A stretch of DNA of 64,000 bases. It comes from Spirodela intermedia. Taxonomy: Eukaryota; Streptophyta; Magnoliopsida; Alismatales; Araceae. The notes below the pieces were generated by a model, which did no database searches, was not told the DNA's origin, and was given only the letters and a program-made list of their open reading frames with translations. The position numbers and the translations under genes were made by a program. Below, piece by piece: positions 12,201-23,318 of the stretch. Each line of letters starts with the position of its first letter. Position 1 is the first letter of the stretch. The DNA lies in contig LR746277.1 in NCBI GenBank assembly GCA_902729315.2, positions 5,027,001 to 5,091,000 on the forward strand. The letters run 5' to 3'.

Positions 12201-13340
12201 ACTAAAAATTTAGGGTCACAAAAAATAGAAAGCTGAGGTGGCATCCAATAAGTTTTCATACATGCATGTGCATTGATGTGGCTCATAAAATACACATTGG
12301 GTGATATGGCCTTCTATGATTGGTACCATTTTTTGTTCTAACTTAAACTTGTAAAAAATCACACAAAATAGTGTCCTCTTGATTATATTGAATATCACTT
12401 TAATAACACACTATTAACTCATCAAAAAAAAAAAAAAGGCTATCCACCTACATAAATAAGAAGGTCAAGCAGAAATATCTCAAAAATAATATAAATACTT
12501 CATAAATAAATAAAATTAATTATATAATCTTGTTTGAATATTTTTCATTTGATTTTATTACTTGTGTCATTAGTTAATGCGACATTTATCATCAGTTTAT
12601 CATAATTAACATAAAAGGATGGCATATTAATAGTGTCCTCCTTATAAGATGATCGAAATTGTGCTTAGTAACAAGAACAACAACTCTTTAGTTAGGGTTG
12701 CAGATATTGTTCATCCTACAACTCAAAGATACATTGAATAAATTTTCCATGTTATCCCACAACAGCATGGTTAAGGTCATTAGCAAGAGTTGAGCTTATG
12801 ATTAGTCATCATGATGAATGTGGATGGGTGATACGTGCACAATGATAGATACATATACATTTGACGTACCTTCAACAAACATATATGTGACATGTACAAT
12901 CACAACCAGTGCATACTCAATTGAATACACATGTAGTGGGTGCACATATGGTTGATGGCATTCTGGCATGATGACACATGCTAAATTGCAACAACTTTCA
13001 ACAAAAATGACTTGTGAACTAAAGAAATTCAGAGATGTGATGCTAGAGAATCTCTTAACATGGCAGCCACCTAGAGAGAGGTACATCACTATGTTGAGTT
13101 GATGTCTAATGTATGGCCCCTAATTTATGTCCTTTAAGAAGTATTTAATGTATTTCAAGGAGTCATTGCTGGTTGTTGAAAAAACTCTTATAGGCAAGAT
13201 ACATTCATCCGTCCAAGGCACTATATAGAGTATCCATCATCTTCTAGAAGAAGAAAGATAGTTCTCTCCAATAATATGTTGAAAATTATATTTTGAATTA
13301 GGTAATGTCGAAGACCAAGTACATGTCCAATTGTGAGACA
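9260..13340. other. AT-rich gene-poor tract
   Basis: Strongly AT-rich sequence with no supported gene. The left edge probably includes the LTR of the element above. A purine-rich GA patch lies at about 12100-12160. The open frames here (60-95 codons) are what chance allows in this composition, and none has a recognisable motif. Confidence 0.5.
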
Positions 13341-13347
13341 ACTCTTC

Positions 13348-14015
13348 CACCAAAGTATTTCTCTTTGATGGATATGAAGAGTAGATATGAACAAGTTCAT
13401 ATCTAGGAAGGAGACAAGATAACGATCATCGGTGTGATGCGATATAGCTCATACAAGTTTACAATGATGTCATTTAGACAATATAACTCTTCTATATGGT
13501 ATTTTTTGCGAGTACATTCATCATTTCATCACGTTATATTAAGATTATATTTTAGTCTACACCGAGATCATGAGATAACAATTAAGCATCTTTGAGAAAT
13601 ACTCAATAAGTTGAGGGTGACTTACTTATTCCTCAATAGTGTGAAGTGCAACTTTGTACTCATGAAGGTGGCTTTCCTTGGCCATATTATGAGAACTGAT
13701 GTGCAAATTTACCTATCAAAAGTTCATGTCATCAATAAATCACCTAAATCGAGTAAGGTCTTATAGATATGATTTTCCCTTGAGCTTACCAAGTAATACC
13801 ACATTTTTTTCTTAAAAGACTCAGTCCATAGCACTCTAGGTGGATTTATGAAAGAAAAGGTTAAAATAGTAATATATAAAATAATGTTAGCAAACTTTTG
13901 ATAAGCTTAAGGACCAGGTCACGAGTGAACCAATCTTACGACTTCCCAATTTTAACCTATATTTTAAGGTACACTCAGACATATCAAACTTAGTTATTGA
14001 TATAGTTTCTTCGTT
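13348..14015 (+). mobile_element. Decayed Ty3/gypsy reverse transcriptase relic
   Basis: The plus-strand translation across several stops gives LPPKYFSLMDMKSRYEQVHI and EGD (matching the FSKLDLRSGYHQI block), RYSSYKFTMMSF (matching the YEFxVMPFGL block), a helix ending CNFVLMKVAFLGHIM (matching the CxFxxxxVxFLGH block), and near 13905-14010 KLKDQVTSEPILRLPNF (matching the start of RNase H). The catalytic aspartate box is lost. Its orientation is opposite to the 6.5-9.2 kb relic, so it is a separate insertion. Confidence 0.8.
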
Positions 14016-14640
14016 TAGTGCAGCACACACACAAATGCCTAACACGTGATAAATCATGTTACACTGTGATAGGTTGGTGCACTAACACACGCACACAATG
14101 TGTGCAGTGTAATGTGCACACACCTACTAAGTGAAGATAGTTATAAGTGGTGAATGCATGGCTAATGCGTACATGAAGCATGCAACGTACAGGTGACTAC
14201 GTCAAAGTAGAGATAACGGTTGATACGTTAACCCTGCTATGGCCCCCAACTACCTAACAAGATAAGGCAATATCTCATCTTAGTCAACCGCCCCTCAATT
14301 TAATAAGAAAACCCTATACAGTGAAGGGGGAGGGTGCAGGCTAATAAAGCAGATTAGGAAAAGCCTTGGTGTGTCTCTCTCACATATATAGAAGAGAATT
14401 CCGAGCTCCTGTGAGCAGATCAGGCTCCACTTGAGAAGTGGAGTGCACATGCTCTCAGGCGACCGAAGTCTTCTGCACTCAAACTGACGCTACTTGGGAC
14501 GTCGGGGAAGGTGACGAAGGCCGCTGCGAGGTCTGCACTACATGGTAACCCGTTGACTCTTGGGTAGGATGAGTCTGATGCACTTCAGTGCTGAACGGAG
14601 TGAACGGGCTGAATGAAATCGATGAGGATAGAGGCTCAGA
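14016..14640. repeat. Possible LTR or retroelement end, unconfirmed
   Basis: The RT relic stops abruptly near 14015 and gives way to sequence with CA/TG-rich short inverted pieces (14026-14130). A more GC-rich segment follows, with CATATATAG near 14383 and a U5-like tail to about 14600. This resembles an LTR in texture, but no paired copy or clear TG..CA ends were found. Confidence 0.3.
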
Positions 14641-15482
14641 TTGGGAGAGACTCGAACTCGTGAGAGCAGGGGAGAGAGAGAGAGAGGGTTTCGAGATTCC
14701 AGACCGGCCTTGTTGATCCTCTATTGGAGGAACTTCTTGGGACCGTCTGTGGCATTTCCCAGTTCCCTTGTCGTCTGGCGGTTCTCTGCTTCTTCATCGT
14801 CTTCACTGGAGAAGAACCGGGGTGGGTGGGTGTCTGGGTTGGCGATGACGATCTCACAAGCGGAGGGGAGCAGGCCCAACCGCCGCGGCGACTGAATGCT
14901 GTGCTGCGGCTTCGGAGGCCAATTTCGCCGGCGGGGTGATGATGGAGAGGGCGTAGGGGAGATGCCGCGCGGTGGCGGGACTGTTAGCGTCTGAGACCGC
15001 GCTTGCTCGAGCTCTCCGGCACGAGCGGTCTCGGAGAGGTCTGCTTAAGATTTATCTTCTCTCCTCCGCTGCCACCGCCTCCTCGCGCCCGTCAAAATTT
15101 TGTGTGATCCGATCTTTCCATAGCGAATTCGTCGGAGGGCAGAGCGTGGAGCAGCTCCTCGCTCGCGGAATTCGCGGGAATCATCAGGTGCTCTCCCGAC
15201 CTCGTTTCTCTCCTCACTCTCGGAATGATTCGTGTTGGACTTCTAGGGTTTTGACAAGTTGTGCTGCAATTTCGTCGTTCTCAGAGGCGCATCGTCGGCG
15301 GTGACTTGAGCTTGGGATCTTCGGCCGACGACTTCGGGATCCTAGGCACCGAAGATGAGCCCCGCGTTAACGCTGTCCTCGGCGGCGTTGGGAAAGGCGA
15401 CTTGCACCGGGACAGGGGGAGAGATTGAAGAAGCCCTAATTCTTTCCTAACGGTGAGTCGTATGGCTTCAGGTCACTGAGAA
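14641..15482 (+). promoter_or_regulatory. 5' region and probable 5' UTR of the ADA1 gene
   Basis: A GC-rich stretch with GA repeats (14671-14686) and a CTAGGGTTTT telo-box-like motif near 15241. A donor-like ATCAG/GTGCTC at about 15187 and an acceptor-like CTTCAG at about 15472 suggest a 5' UTR intron just before the ATG at 15483. An open frame of 110 codons (14972-15304) is present, but I see no family match and do not call it. Confidence 0.4.
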
Positions 15483-16619
15483 ATGCAGCCACCGCCGCCA
15501 CAGGGCTCACGCAGAGATCTCATTGACTTGAAGTCGCAGATAATCCGGAAGCTCGGGCCAGAGAGATCACACCGCTACTTCAGCTACCTGAACAGGTTAC
15601 TCGGGCATAGATTGTGCAAATCGGAGTTCGACAAGTTCTGCTGGCTCACTCTCGGCCCGGAGAACATCCCTCTACACAATCGGTTCATCCGACTGATCCT
15701 CAAGAACGCCTATCAGTCCAAGATCCCCCCGCCAGCAGCAATTCATGGCGAGGGAGACCTTCTGAAACCTGGCAAAGCTCTCGAGGAAAAATCTTCTCCC
15801 CCTTCCGGAGACGATGGGTTCCGCCCACCTCCGTCTCTCTGCAAGGGAAGCTCCTCTATCCAGTGGATCCGGGACCATCCTCCCCCTCTTGCACCCGATG
15901 GCAAGACCGGAGCCATCCCCCATCAATTTCCTGCTCCGCCAGGTGAAGCTACCCTCCAGCAGGTGGGACGTGTAGAGCTATCCAAGAAGAAGCAGCGAGT
16001 CCAGGAGAAATCCCCGTATGGCCGAGCTTCCTCTGTACATAGCAAAAGCACGGTCAAAGTGGTCGTGGAAGATGGAGAAGAGCTGGAGCAAACAGGGAGA
16101 GCTCGGTTCAACGTGGGCCCCATTCATCCCCCTCTGGGAGTCTCCTTCTCTCCTCTTGCCGTTGGTGGAGTGCGCCGAGGTACTAATCATGGTGACTTCA
16201 GTGGAGAACTGTGCCACACAGAGGCTCTGAGGGAGAGGATGGAGAGGATAGCGGGCACCCAGCATCTTGGTACCGTGACCATGGAGTGTGCCGACTTACT
16301 GAATAAGGGTTTGGATTTGTACATGAAACGGGTGATCATGTCTTGTGTCACCCTCGCTGGATCAAGGTCAGAAGGTCAATTTACAAGGCATCCGTTCAAC
16401 AAGAGCCATTCTGGTGGAAATCATCCCAGTGGCATCGTCTGGCTGGGTAATCAGATGCGCAAACCGAGTAGTATTGGTTCTTCGGAGGGCACCCGAGTGT
16501 CCCTGCTGGACTTCAGGGTGGCTATGGAGCTGAACCCGCAGCAACTTGGGAAAGATTGGCCATTTCTGCTCGAGAGAGTCTCCGTTCGTTCGTCTGAAGA
16601 ACAACGAACTTCTGGGTAG
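15483..16619 (+). CDS. ADA1: SAGA complex subunit ADA1/HFI1-like protein
   Basis: Plant homologue of the transcriptional coactivator Hfi1/Ada1, a histone-fold-associated structural subunit of the SAGA histone acetyltransferase complex in the nucleus. It is a single-exon gene of 378 codons, as in other plants. The N-terminus carries the family block DLKSQIIRKLGPERSHRYF, followed by YLNRLLGHRLCKSEFDK and NIPLHNRFIRLILKNA (residues about 15-75). The middle is Pro/Ser-rich and low in complexity. The C-terminal part has ALRERMERIAGTQHLG, MECADLLNKGLDLYMKR and the near-terminal LLDFRVAMELNPQQLGKDWP, all typical of the family. The start is the first ATG of the frame and agrees with the family's N-terminus. 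A decayed tandem copy of the last 140 bp lies directly downstream. Confidence 0.93.
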   Translation: MQPPPPQGSRRDLIDLKSQIIRKLGPERSHRYFSYLNRLLGHRLCKSEFDKFCWLTLGPENIPLHNRFIRLILKNAYQSKIPPPAAIHGEGDLLKPGKALEEKSSPPSGDDGFRPPPSLCKGSSSIQWIRDHPPPLAPDGKTGAIPHQFPAPPGEATLQQVGRVELSKKKQRVQEKSPYGRASSVHSKSTVKVVVEDGEELEQTGRARFNVGPIHPPLGVSFSPLAVGGVRRGTNHGDFSGELCHTEALRERMERIAGTQHLGTVTMECADLLNKGLDLYMKRVIMSCVTLAGSRSEGQFTRHPFNKSHSGGNHPSGIVWLGNQMRKPSSIGSSEGTRVSLLDFRVAMELNPQQLGKDWPFLLERVSVRSSEEQRTSG

Positions 16620-16805
16620 ACATGAATTCGTCCAAATCTCTGGTTGAAAGCGTCTTTCGGATGTCAGAGTGGCTATGGAGCTGAACCCGCAATAGCTAGG
16701 ACCCGATTGGTCATCTCTGTTCGAGGTGGCCTGTATCTATTCGTCCGCTCGAATAACAACGAGCATCTGGGTAAATCTGAATCCTTCCAAATCCCTCGTT
16801 GAAAC
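16510..16805 (+). repeat. Tandem duplication (period 151 bp) of the ADA1 3' end
   Basis: Copy 1 (about 16510-16654) covers the end of the coding sequence and the first 3' UTR bases. Copy 2 (about 16661-16805) repeats it with roughly a quarter of the bases changed. Both contain GTGGCTATGGAGCTGAACCC, at 16518 and 16669. In copy 2 the CAGCAA codons have become CAATAG, a stop in the corresponding frame, so it is not coding. Confidence 0.85.
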
Positions 16806-17527
16806 AGTTTTGCAGAGTATGTGTAGCTCAGAATAGAGAGACTCTGTTTCATGATGCTCTCAGCCTATCACTCTGAAGTTTAAAGTAAGCTTATTTCAGC
16901 ATGCGCATGCGTGTTAATCTCTCTATCATAATGGCGCAAATGGCTTCACCCACAGACAATTTAATCTTCTACTAACCGTTGACTTTTACATAGATTCTAC
17001 ATAATGTCAACTCAGGATATGCCTCTCCCATGTTTCTGATCGAATGAACCTTTCCCGCGTTTGTTTCAGAGATTTGCGGATGTATTTTTCTTCTGAATAA
17101 ATATGTGGGCATTAAGTCATTGCTGTCGCTCCACTTTCTTACTGCATACGAGAAATAGATACGTTCAGCTCTTGAACAGACCAAACGCTCCATCAAGGCG
17201 ACCTCACGGAGATAATCCTTGTTCATCCCATTTTTGGTAACTTCTTCCTTTGGATATGAGGAGAAATGCCGTCCAGACGGCTTCATCCGCCTCGTTTTCT
17301 TCCCCAATCGCGTTTAATTCCTGCACGGTGATCGTCTGATAGAAGCTCTGAGAGCACTAACTAAGCTACGAATGCACGATTTTCATTCACTGTTTTAAAA
17401 ATCAGATGGGTGATTTCTGCTGTTCCATGGTGACAGAATCTGTGGGTCGTACTTATTTCATGCGATGAAGGTGACTAGAATGACGGACTGGTTATACACA
17501 GGACGGATCGATTATGCGTGTTCCTCT
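16806..17527. other. Convergent 3' intergenic region, no gene seen
   Basis: This lies between the ADA1 stop and the stop of the oppositely oriented RING ligase. A 111-codon minus frame (16972-17307) has no recognisable domain. Confidence 0.45.
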
Positions 17528-19199
17528 TCAATCCCTCCTCTTCGAGGATGGGCTCGCCGAGGACTTGCAGACCGGGCACCAATTCTTCTGCCGAAGCCAT
17601 TGATGTATGCAGCCCATGTGATACCGGTGGCCGCAGTGGAGCTTCCCCATCTCGTCCCCCAGGCCGTATTCCTCCTACAACCACCAGCGGAAGCAGCAAA
17701 TCGACCTCACTGTTCTCCAAGAAGAAGGAGAAGAAGAAGAAGCAAGAAGGGGATTGACCGGACGTACCTGGCAAATGCTGCACTTGGTGTCGTCGCTGTC
17801 GTATGCGCGTGGCGCTCCGAGTCCCGAGCTGGGCCTGAACAGGCTGCTCTCGAGGCACTCCAGCAGCTGCTTCTCGGAGAGGGCGGTACTGACGGTCCCC
17901 ATCTTCTCTTCGAGGGCCAGCAATTCCTGTCGCAGGCAGAGGAGCCCTCGATGTCAACGGTTGCAGGCATGGTAAATAACTGATCAACAACACCCCCCCC
18001 CCCCAACCCCACATTTATTCTCATAGTCAACGCCGCTGACTGTCGTCTTGGCAACCAACCTCGTAAGTCATGTCGTCAATGTCCAGCCTCCAGTCCCTAT
18101 GTTGATCGGGGAAGCCGATCCCCCCTCGGACCAAAGTCGAATGGAGAGCCGTCAATCGCTGAAAGAACAACATCATATCATTCAATGTGCTAAAAATGGA
18201 ATTAAAGGGAGTGTCAAGAGCCACCTCGTGGGTCAACTCTTCTTCTTGCTCGAGTCTCTCCAGCGCCAGCAGCACCTGCAGAATTCGGCGGAATAAATGA
18301 ATAGTAGCTTCAGATATTCTTCATGGAATCGTGAGATGGTTCGCGAATGAAAGTCAAAAGAGCTGACTTGTGGTCCGGGCCTCACCTCTGCGACGTCGTC
18401 GACCAGACGGCGGTCGGAAAATCTCGAGTTGCGATCTCGAAGAGCCGCCGACGCCGGACGAGACCCACCGCCCAGGCCGCGTTGACGAGTTGAGGCCATG
18501 TGCAAAGGGGCCGATCGTGGGGAATCTACAAAGGCTGCCTCGGAGAGAGAAAATCTTCCCCGAGACGGCGGCGGCGGCGGCGGCGGCAGCGGGAGAAGAA
18601 GGATCTCGGAATCGCCGGAAAACCTCGAGAGCCTCATTCTACCGTCGCCATTAGCAGGCCGAGCTGTTCCGGTGCAGAGCTGATTCCTGGCCCTTGAAGG
18701 TGCTCGAGGTGGCGGCCGCTCAAGAACAGACGAGCTGGGAAGACAGTCCCTGGAGAAGTCAGGGGGCCCGACGACGCTCTTACCTCTTGGAGTAGAACCC
18801 TTCCCGGCGGCGCTGCATCTCCTTCTTGAAGACTCCATCAGTTTCTTGCGATCGGCGTCAGCGCAACCCGACCGTATCACATCAGAGATTGACGAACAGC
18901 TCAAGTTCCTGAGGCCGTAACGCTGGGGCAGAGAAGATTTCGCAGCTTGCCCTGAGTGTCTTGGTAGAACAGATCGCTGGAGCGGAGCTGAGGTTACACC
19001 CTGGTCGCCGGAAGCCATGGACCTTCGATTATTCGACCTGCAGCTCCTTGAGGTCGACGTTGATAGACAATGGTTCGAGACTCTCATGGTGGAAGATTCG
19101 GGAACATCAACACGGGTAGAATCCACATCCAATTTCGTCAGCTTCTCTCGCCTAGCGCCGGAGTCAAGCTCTGCCTTCTTCTTCCTCAGTCCACCGCCT

Positions 19200-19230
<31 letters not shown>

Positions 19231-19537
19231 TGCCGCCCTCCAAGGTAGCTCTGCTCCGCCGCTCCGGCGGAGCTTTCTCGTGCCCTTTCGCACCAGAGGA
19301 GGGCGTGGGCATCTTCCTCTTGCTACTTGTGGAAAGGCGCGCCGACTTTGACGATTTGATCCCCACCGAGCCGCCGGGCTGGGAACCGTCCATGGAGTCA
19401 TGTCTGGCGCCGCATCCTCGTCGACTGCAGCACTGGATGCCTCTTCCATCCTCGAGACTGCTCCGAGATGAGAGGTTGGCAACTCTCCGACTCAGTCCCG
19501 ACCCGCCGGCAACCTTCTTCCTGGTGTGTTCATCCAT
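17528..19537 (-). CDS. RING-H2 E3 ubiquitin ligase (MBR/BIG BROTHER-type)
   Basis: Five exons on the minus strand: 18386-19537, 18225-18275, 18060-18158, 17768-17926 and 17528-17674, all joined in phase 0, giving 535 residues. The N-terminus (MDEHTRKKVAG, then a conserved cysteine-containing block with the family's GCGARHDSM-like segment) matches plant ligases of this group. The long middle is Ser/Arg-rich and disordered, with a run of 13 glycines encoded by a CCG microsatellite. The LERLEQEEELTHE and DWRLDIDDMTYEELLALEEKMG blocks are diagnostic, split by introns. The C-terminal RING-H2 has Cys483, Cys486, Cys501, His503, His506, Cys509, Cys520 and Cys523 (C-x2-C-x14-C-H-x2-H-x2-C-x10-C-x2-C). 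It should transfer ubiquitin from an E2 to unknown targets. The small 94-bp and 66-bp introns include one weak donor (GTTGGT). Confidence 0.93.
19190..19236. repeat. CCG microsatellite coding for polyglycine
   Basis: A (CCG)n run on the plus strand within exon 1 of the RING ligase. On the coding strand it reads as a run of about 13 Gly in an otherwise disordered segment. Confidence 0.85.
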
Positions 19538-20293
19538 GCCAACGCCGACGGATCAGATAGAAAGCAATCTCTTGTCTTGTCTCGTCTCGTTTCTTTCTCT
19601 CTCGCGCGCGTCTCTGCAACAAGGAACGGGAGAAACCAATTAGCACAGGAGTCATGCCCGAATATGCACAGTTTTCCGGTAATAGAAAGAGAGGAAGAAC
19701 GTCATATGATGCAGCGGAAGAAGAGCTACGTGTGGTGAGCTCACGGGTTCTCTTTGAAACTGGACACTTCCGCCTTCCACCAATAATGGAGAGTTCAGAA
19801 TAGATTAAGAAACAGGGCCTATTCATTGAGGCAATCAGGAGAAAAAGAGTTCATTGGTCTCCTCGGAGAAGAGCAATCGCCGTAATCATCGCTGACGGAT
19901 CATCCGCAACAACAGAGAAGGGAAGTTGTGACGGTGGCCGAGAGAAGGACATGGCGGAAGCAATCCGAGATCCTCGCAGGGGGTGAAACAGAGAGAAGCG
20001 GAGGAAAATGATCGCGGAGATGGAGCAGAGAGAAGGGGGTCTTGAGGACGGAAGAAGAGCACGGAAGAAGAGCAGGGAAGAGCAGGGGAAAAGATCCGGA
20101 ATGTCAGCAAAGGAAAATGATCTGCACTTACCAGCTCAATCGTCAGCAACTACAGAGGCGACAAGACGACGGGAGGCATCGCCGGTGATGCCGTGAAAAC
20201 CACGGCGAAGGAAGAAGAACAAGAACGAGAAGAAGAAGAAGGCCTACATCACAAGCTAGAGGCGGAACACAGAGAGGTAGCGAGATATATACG

Positions 20294-20329
<36 letters not shown>

Positions 20330-23218
20330 GACCGTGGAGGAGGGAAAGAATACATGGGTATTTTCTAACAGCCAAGGAGAGGGGAGTGGAGAGAGAGGCA
20401 GAGATACAGAGAGACAGAGAGAGGGACCCGCCCTGCGGGCATATTTTCCGGCCGCGGGGAGCGGAATTTCCTAATTGGGAGGGGACTTGGAGCTACTCCC
20501 ACTCGACAACATCGGGTTCCGCGCAACAGAACCAGAAAACCACGAAGAAATCGCTGCCCTCCTCCCCCCTTCCTCCGGGCTCCGAGGCAGCTAGAGAACC
20601 ACGAGCCGCCAGAATTCCAACCAGCCTCCTCAGATGCCAGATGAAGCTCCGGGGGACCCTCGCCCTCTCCCAAAACATCACCAGCAAGCTACATAGAACC
20701 AAGAAGAAAGAAAACCAGTGGAAGACACACCTTTTGGGGAGCTCGCCGCAGCACCTGTGAACAGCACCGAAGCAACGAACAGGGACCTCCGCCTTTGAAT
20801 CCTGGAGAACCGAGAGCTTGCAGAGGCACGAGGACTCCTTTCGACGGCAGGAAGCGACAGAGCTTCGCCTGCTCAGAAGCCTAGGACGATGGGGAAGGCG
20901 GGAGGGGAAGAAGGGGCCACATGGCACGGGATGAGCGGCTGCCCGCCATGGCTGCCCCGGAGAGAATTCTCTTTAAGCCCTGGCCTCATCCCTGTGCGCT
21001 CCCAATCGACCCCATCTTCTCTTTATTTAATATCATCGGACCCCCCCTGCGACAGGAACAGGTTATGCCCTTTTTTAAATTCCCCACCTTCGTCTTCTTC
21101 TTCTAGGGTTTTACGATATCCGTGCCGCCGCTGTTCCTGGTCAGTTAATCTCCGCTAGAAATCGAAGGAACACGTTTGATCTCGCTCCGATTTCATGCCG
21201 TTCACCCCCTTCAACAGTCCTCGATCTGCTAATGGTACTGTTAGCTCTGTTTCCCCTGCCTAACTGCGCAGGATCGCGCGCTCCACCGCCGCTCGGTTCC
21301 CCAATGATTCGGAAAGCTCCCGAGAGGATTGACCCGACGAGGAGCTCCTCTGAGGAATCCGAATCCTTTTTGTATCGTCTTCGATCCGATCCTCTTCTCC
21401 GGCGACAGCGACTGGAAATCTGATTCTCGTGCCACTCTCCGGATCAAATTTTTCCGGCCACAGCCGGCGGACCGATCAGTCCTCGTCTCTGCGGCCGCTC
21501 TCGGGGCGGTCGTCCTCCCTCCCCTGAACGCCCGCCGGCTCTGCCCGCACCAGAATATCATACGCCATTAAATCCAAAGAAGCTTCACGGCCATCTCCAC
21601 TGACTTCTGCTCTCCCCTGTCACCGTCCACTAGCCTAACCATGGCCTGGGCCCGCAGGGTAGCAAGCCGCCGTCTTTCCTGCTCCTCTCCTCTCCATTGA
21701 ATACGCCACACCATCTCTTGCGTCTAGGGCCTCCGTGATGGTGGCGGCTCTTACCCCGCGGTGACTGCCAGTATTTACCGTCACGGGGGAGGGAAGAAGA
21801 AAGAACCAGGAAACAGAGGACGAGTACGGACCGATTTGGGAATGGGATCCCTGCAGCCGCCAGTCGAACCAGAGGCGGAGGAATGCCTCGCGAGGGCCCC
21901 GCCCTCCTGACTCTGGTGGATCCCCGTCCACTCTCCGAGAAATGACCTAATACGCTCGAAGAAGGTGGCGTGAGAGGACGCACAAACTCTGGATCTGCAA
22001 CTCACGTCTCGACACCATGGCTGCAAAAAAATATTATGAGGATCTGAGATAAGCATCGAGCACGAAAGCTTAGTACGCGATGATGACATCTGAGCTTCGA
22101 TCGTCCAGGAAGGGCTGCCGTGGACGTCTGCGGCTCCTCCTCCTTCGGTCGTCAATGATTGGTTCCATCCATCGGATCTTGACCTACCGGCGATGCAGGC
22201 CAACAAATACGCTCCACTGGGATCTTTTCTGGCAGGATTAGGTCCCTCGCGAAGGCTTGCTCCGCCGGTGAGAGGATGACCACCACCAACTGCCCCCTTC
22301 TCTCCCCCTGTCATTCGGTCACCTACTTTCCCTGTAACGCGACCCTCCGTGGACTGGGAGACTAATTGACCAATCTGCAGAAACCTAGTACAGTGACCAA
22401 GACCAGAGGAAGAAGAAGGCGAGAGAGAAACTATGGCAAACGCCATGGGAGGGACGACGGAGGGGGGGGCGGTGTGGGGGATGGGGGGCGGTGTGGGGGA
22501 TGGGAGGCGGTCTGGCCGACAAGTCTTCAGCACCAGCGCAGAGTTCATTAATGGCGATCCCTGAGAATTCGTCCTGAAGACTGGGGGAAACCAGACCGGT
22601 CAATCTTTGCTTCTGGGCGCCGCGAGACTGCCAAACAGGAGACAAGGCCGCCGACAAGCCACATTTTTTTAAAAAATTAATTTAAATATGCGTATATTTT
22701 CGGGGAATAATTATTTTTAATATATCAATTATTTATATATTTTGTGCCGAAATATATATTATGTAGGTCACTTTTCGTAATGGCTCTCTCTCTCTCTCTG
22801 TCCCCCTCCCCCATGCGACCCAGTGCCACATAAATGGGATTGCTCTTGCTTGGATAGCCCGACCCACGACCCCACCCCAAACGCTGAGAGAGACCGGAGT
22901 CTGCTCGACCTGGCCCATTACAATGTACTTAGGCCGTCGAGAAAAGATCAGCCCATTAATATTTGGGCCCATCGTGGACTAGAGGATAAAACCATCCTTC
23001 ACGGCCCATCATCTTATTCCCTAATCTAGATGAGAGAGAAAAAGAAGATTTACAGAGAGAGTGTGAGAAAAAGAGGGGGGGGAGAGGTGGGCTGGATATT
23101 ACCATCTATAGATATATACTATACTATACATTCAGGGACTATACGTACATGGGCATCTTTCTCCTATGTTTGGGTTTTATTCGGAGGCTGCGACCGACAT
23201 CCCCCCTTCCCCCTCCGC

Positions 23219-23258
<40 letters not shown>

Positions 23259-23318
23259 GCTTGTCTCTGTACCTCTCTGGGACGATGATGCAGTTTTCGG
23301 TGGAGTTGCAGTTTTCGA
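19538..23318. other. GC-rich intergenic region with microsatellites, no assigned gene
   Basis: The right flank of the RING ligase probably holds its 5' UTR and promoter. Features seen are a GA microsatellite at 20297-20325, another purine-rich stretch at 20380-20425, a CTAGGGTTTT motif near 21105, a G-rich stretch near 22458-22505, an AT-rich patch at 22668-22755, several GGCCCA/TGGGCC motifs near 22910-22990, and a CT microsatellite at 23222-23253. A 255-codon minus frame (21781-22548) and a 63-codon plus frame (21232-21423) show no recognisable family. Confidence 0.45.

Noticed and set aside
19017..19643. 208-codon plus-strand frame with a polyproline run
   Set aside because: The polyproline is the CCG microsatellite read opposite to the RING ligase exon; no domain is present.
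21190..21423. Possible small plus-strand gene with an MPFTPFNS start spliced over a 37-bp gap
   Set aside because: The intron would be far too short for plants, and the product has no recognisable homologue.
21781..22548. 255-codon open frame on the minus strand
   Set aside because: GC-rich, low-complexity translation with no recognisable domain, no good start or splice context and no family resemblance; long chance frames are expected in this composition.
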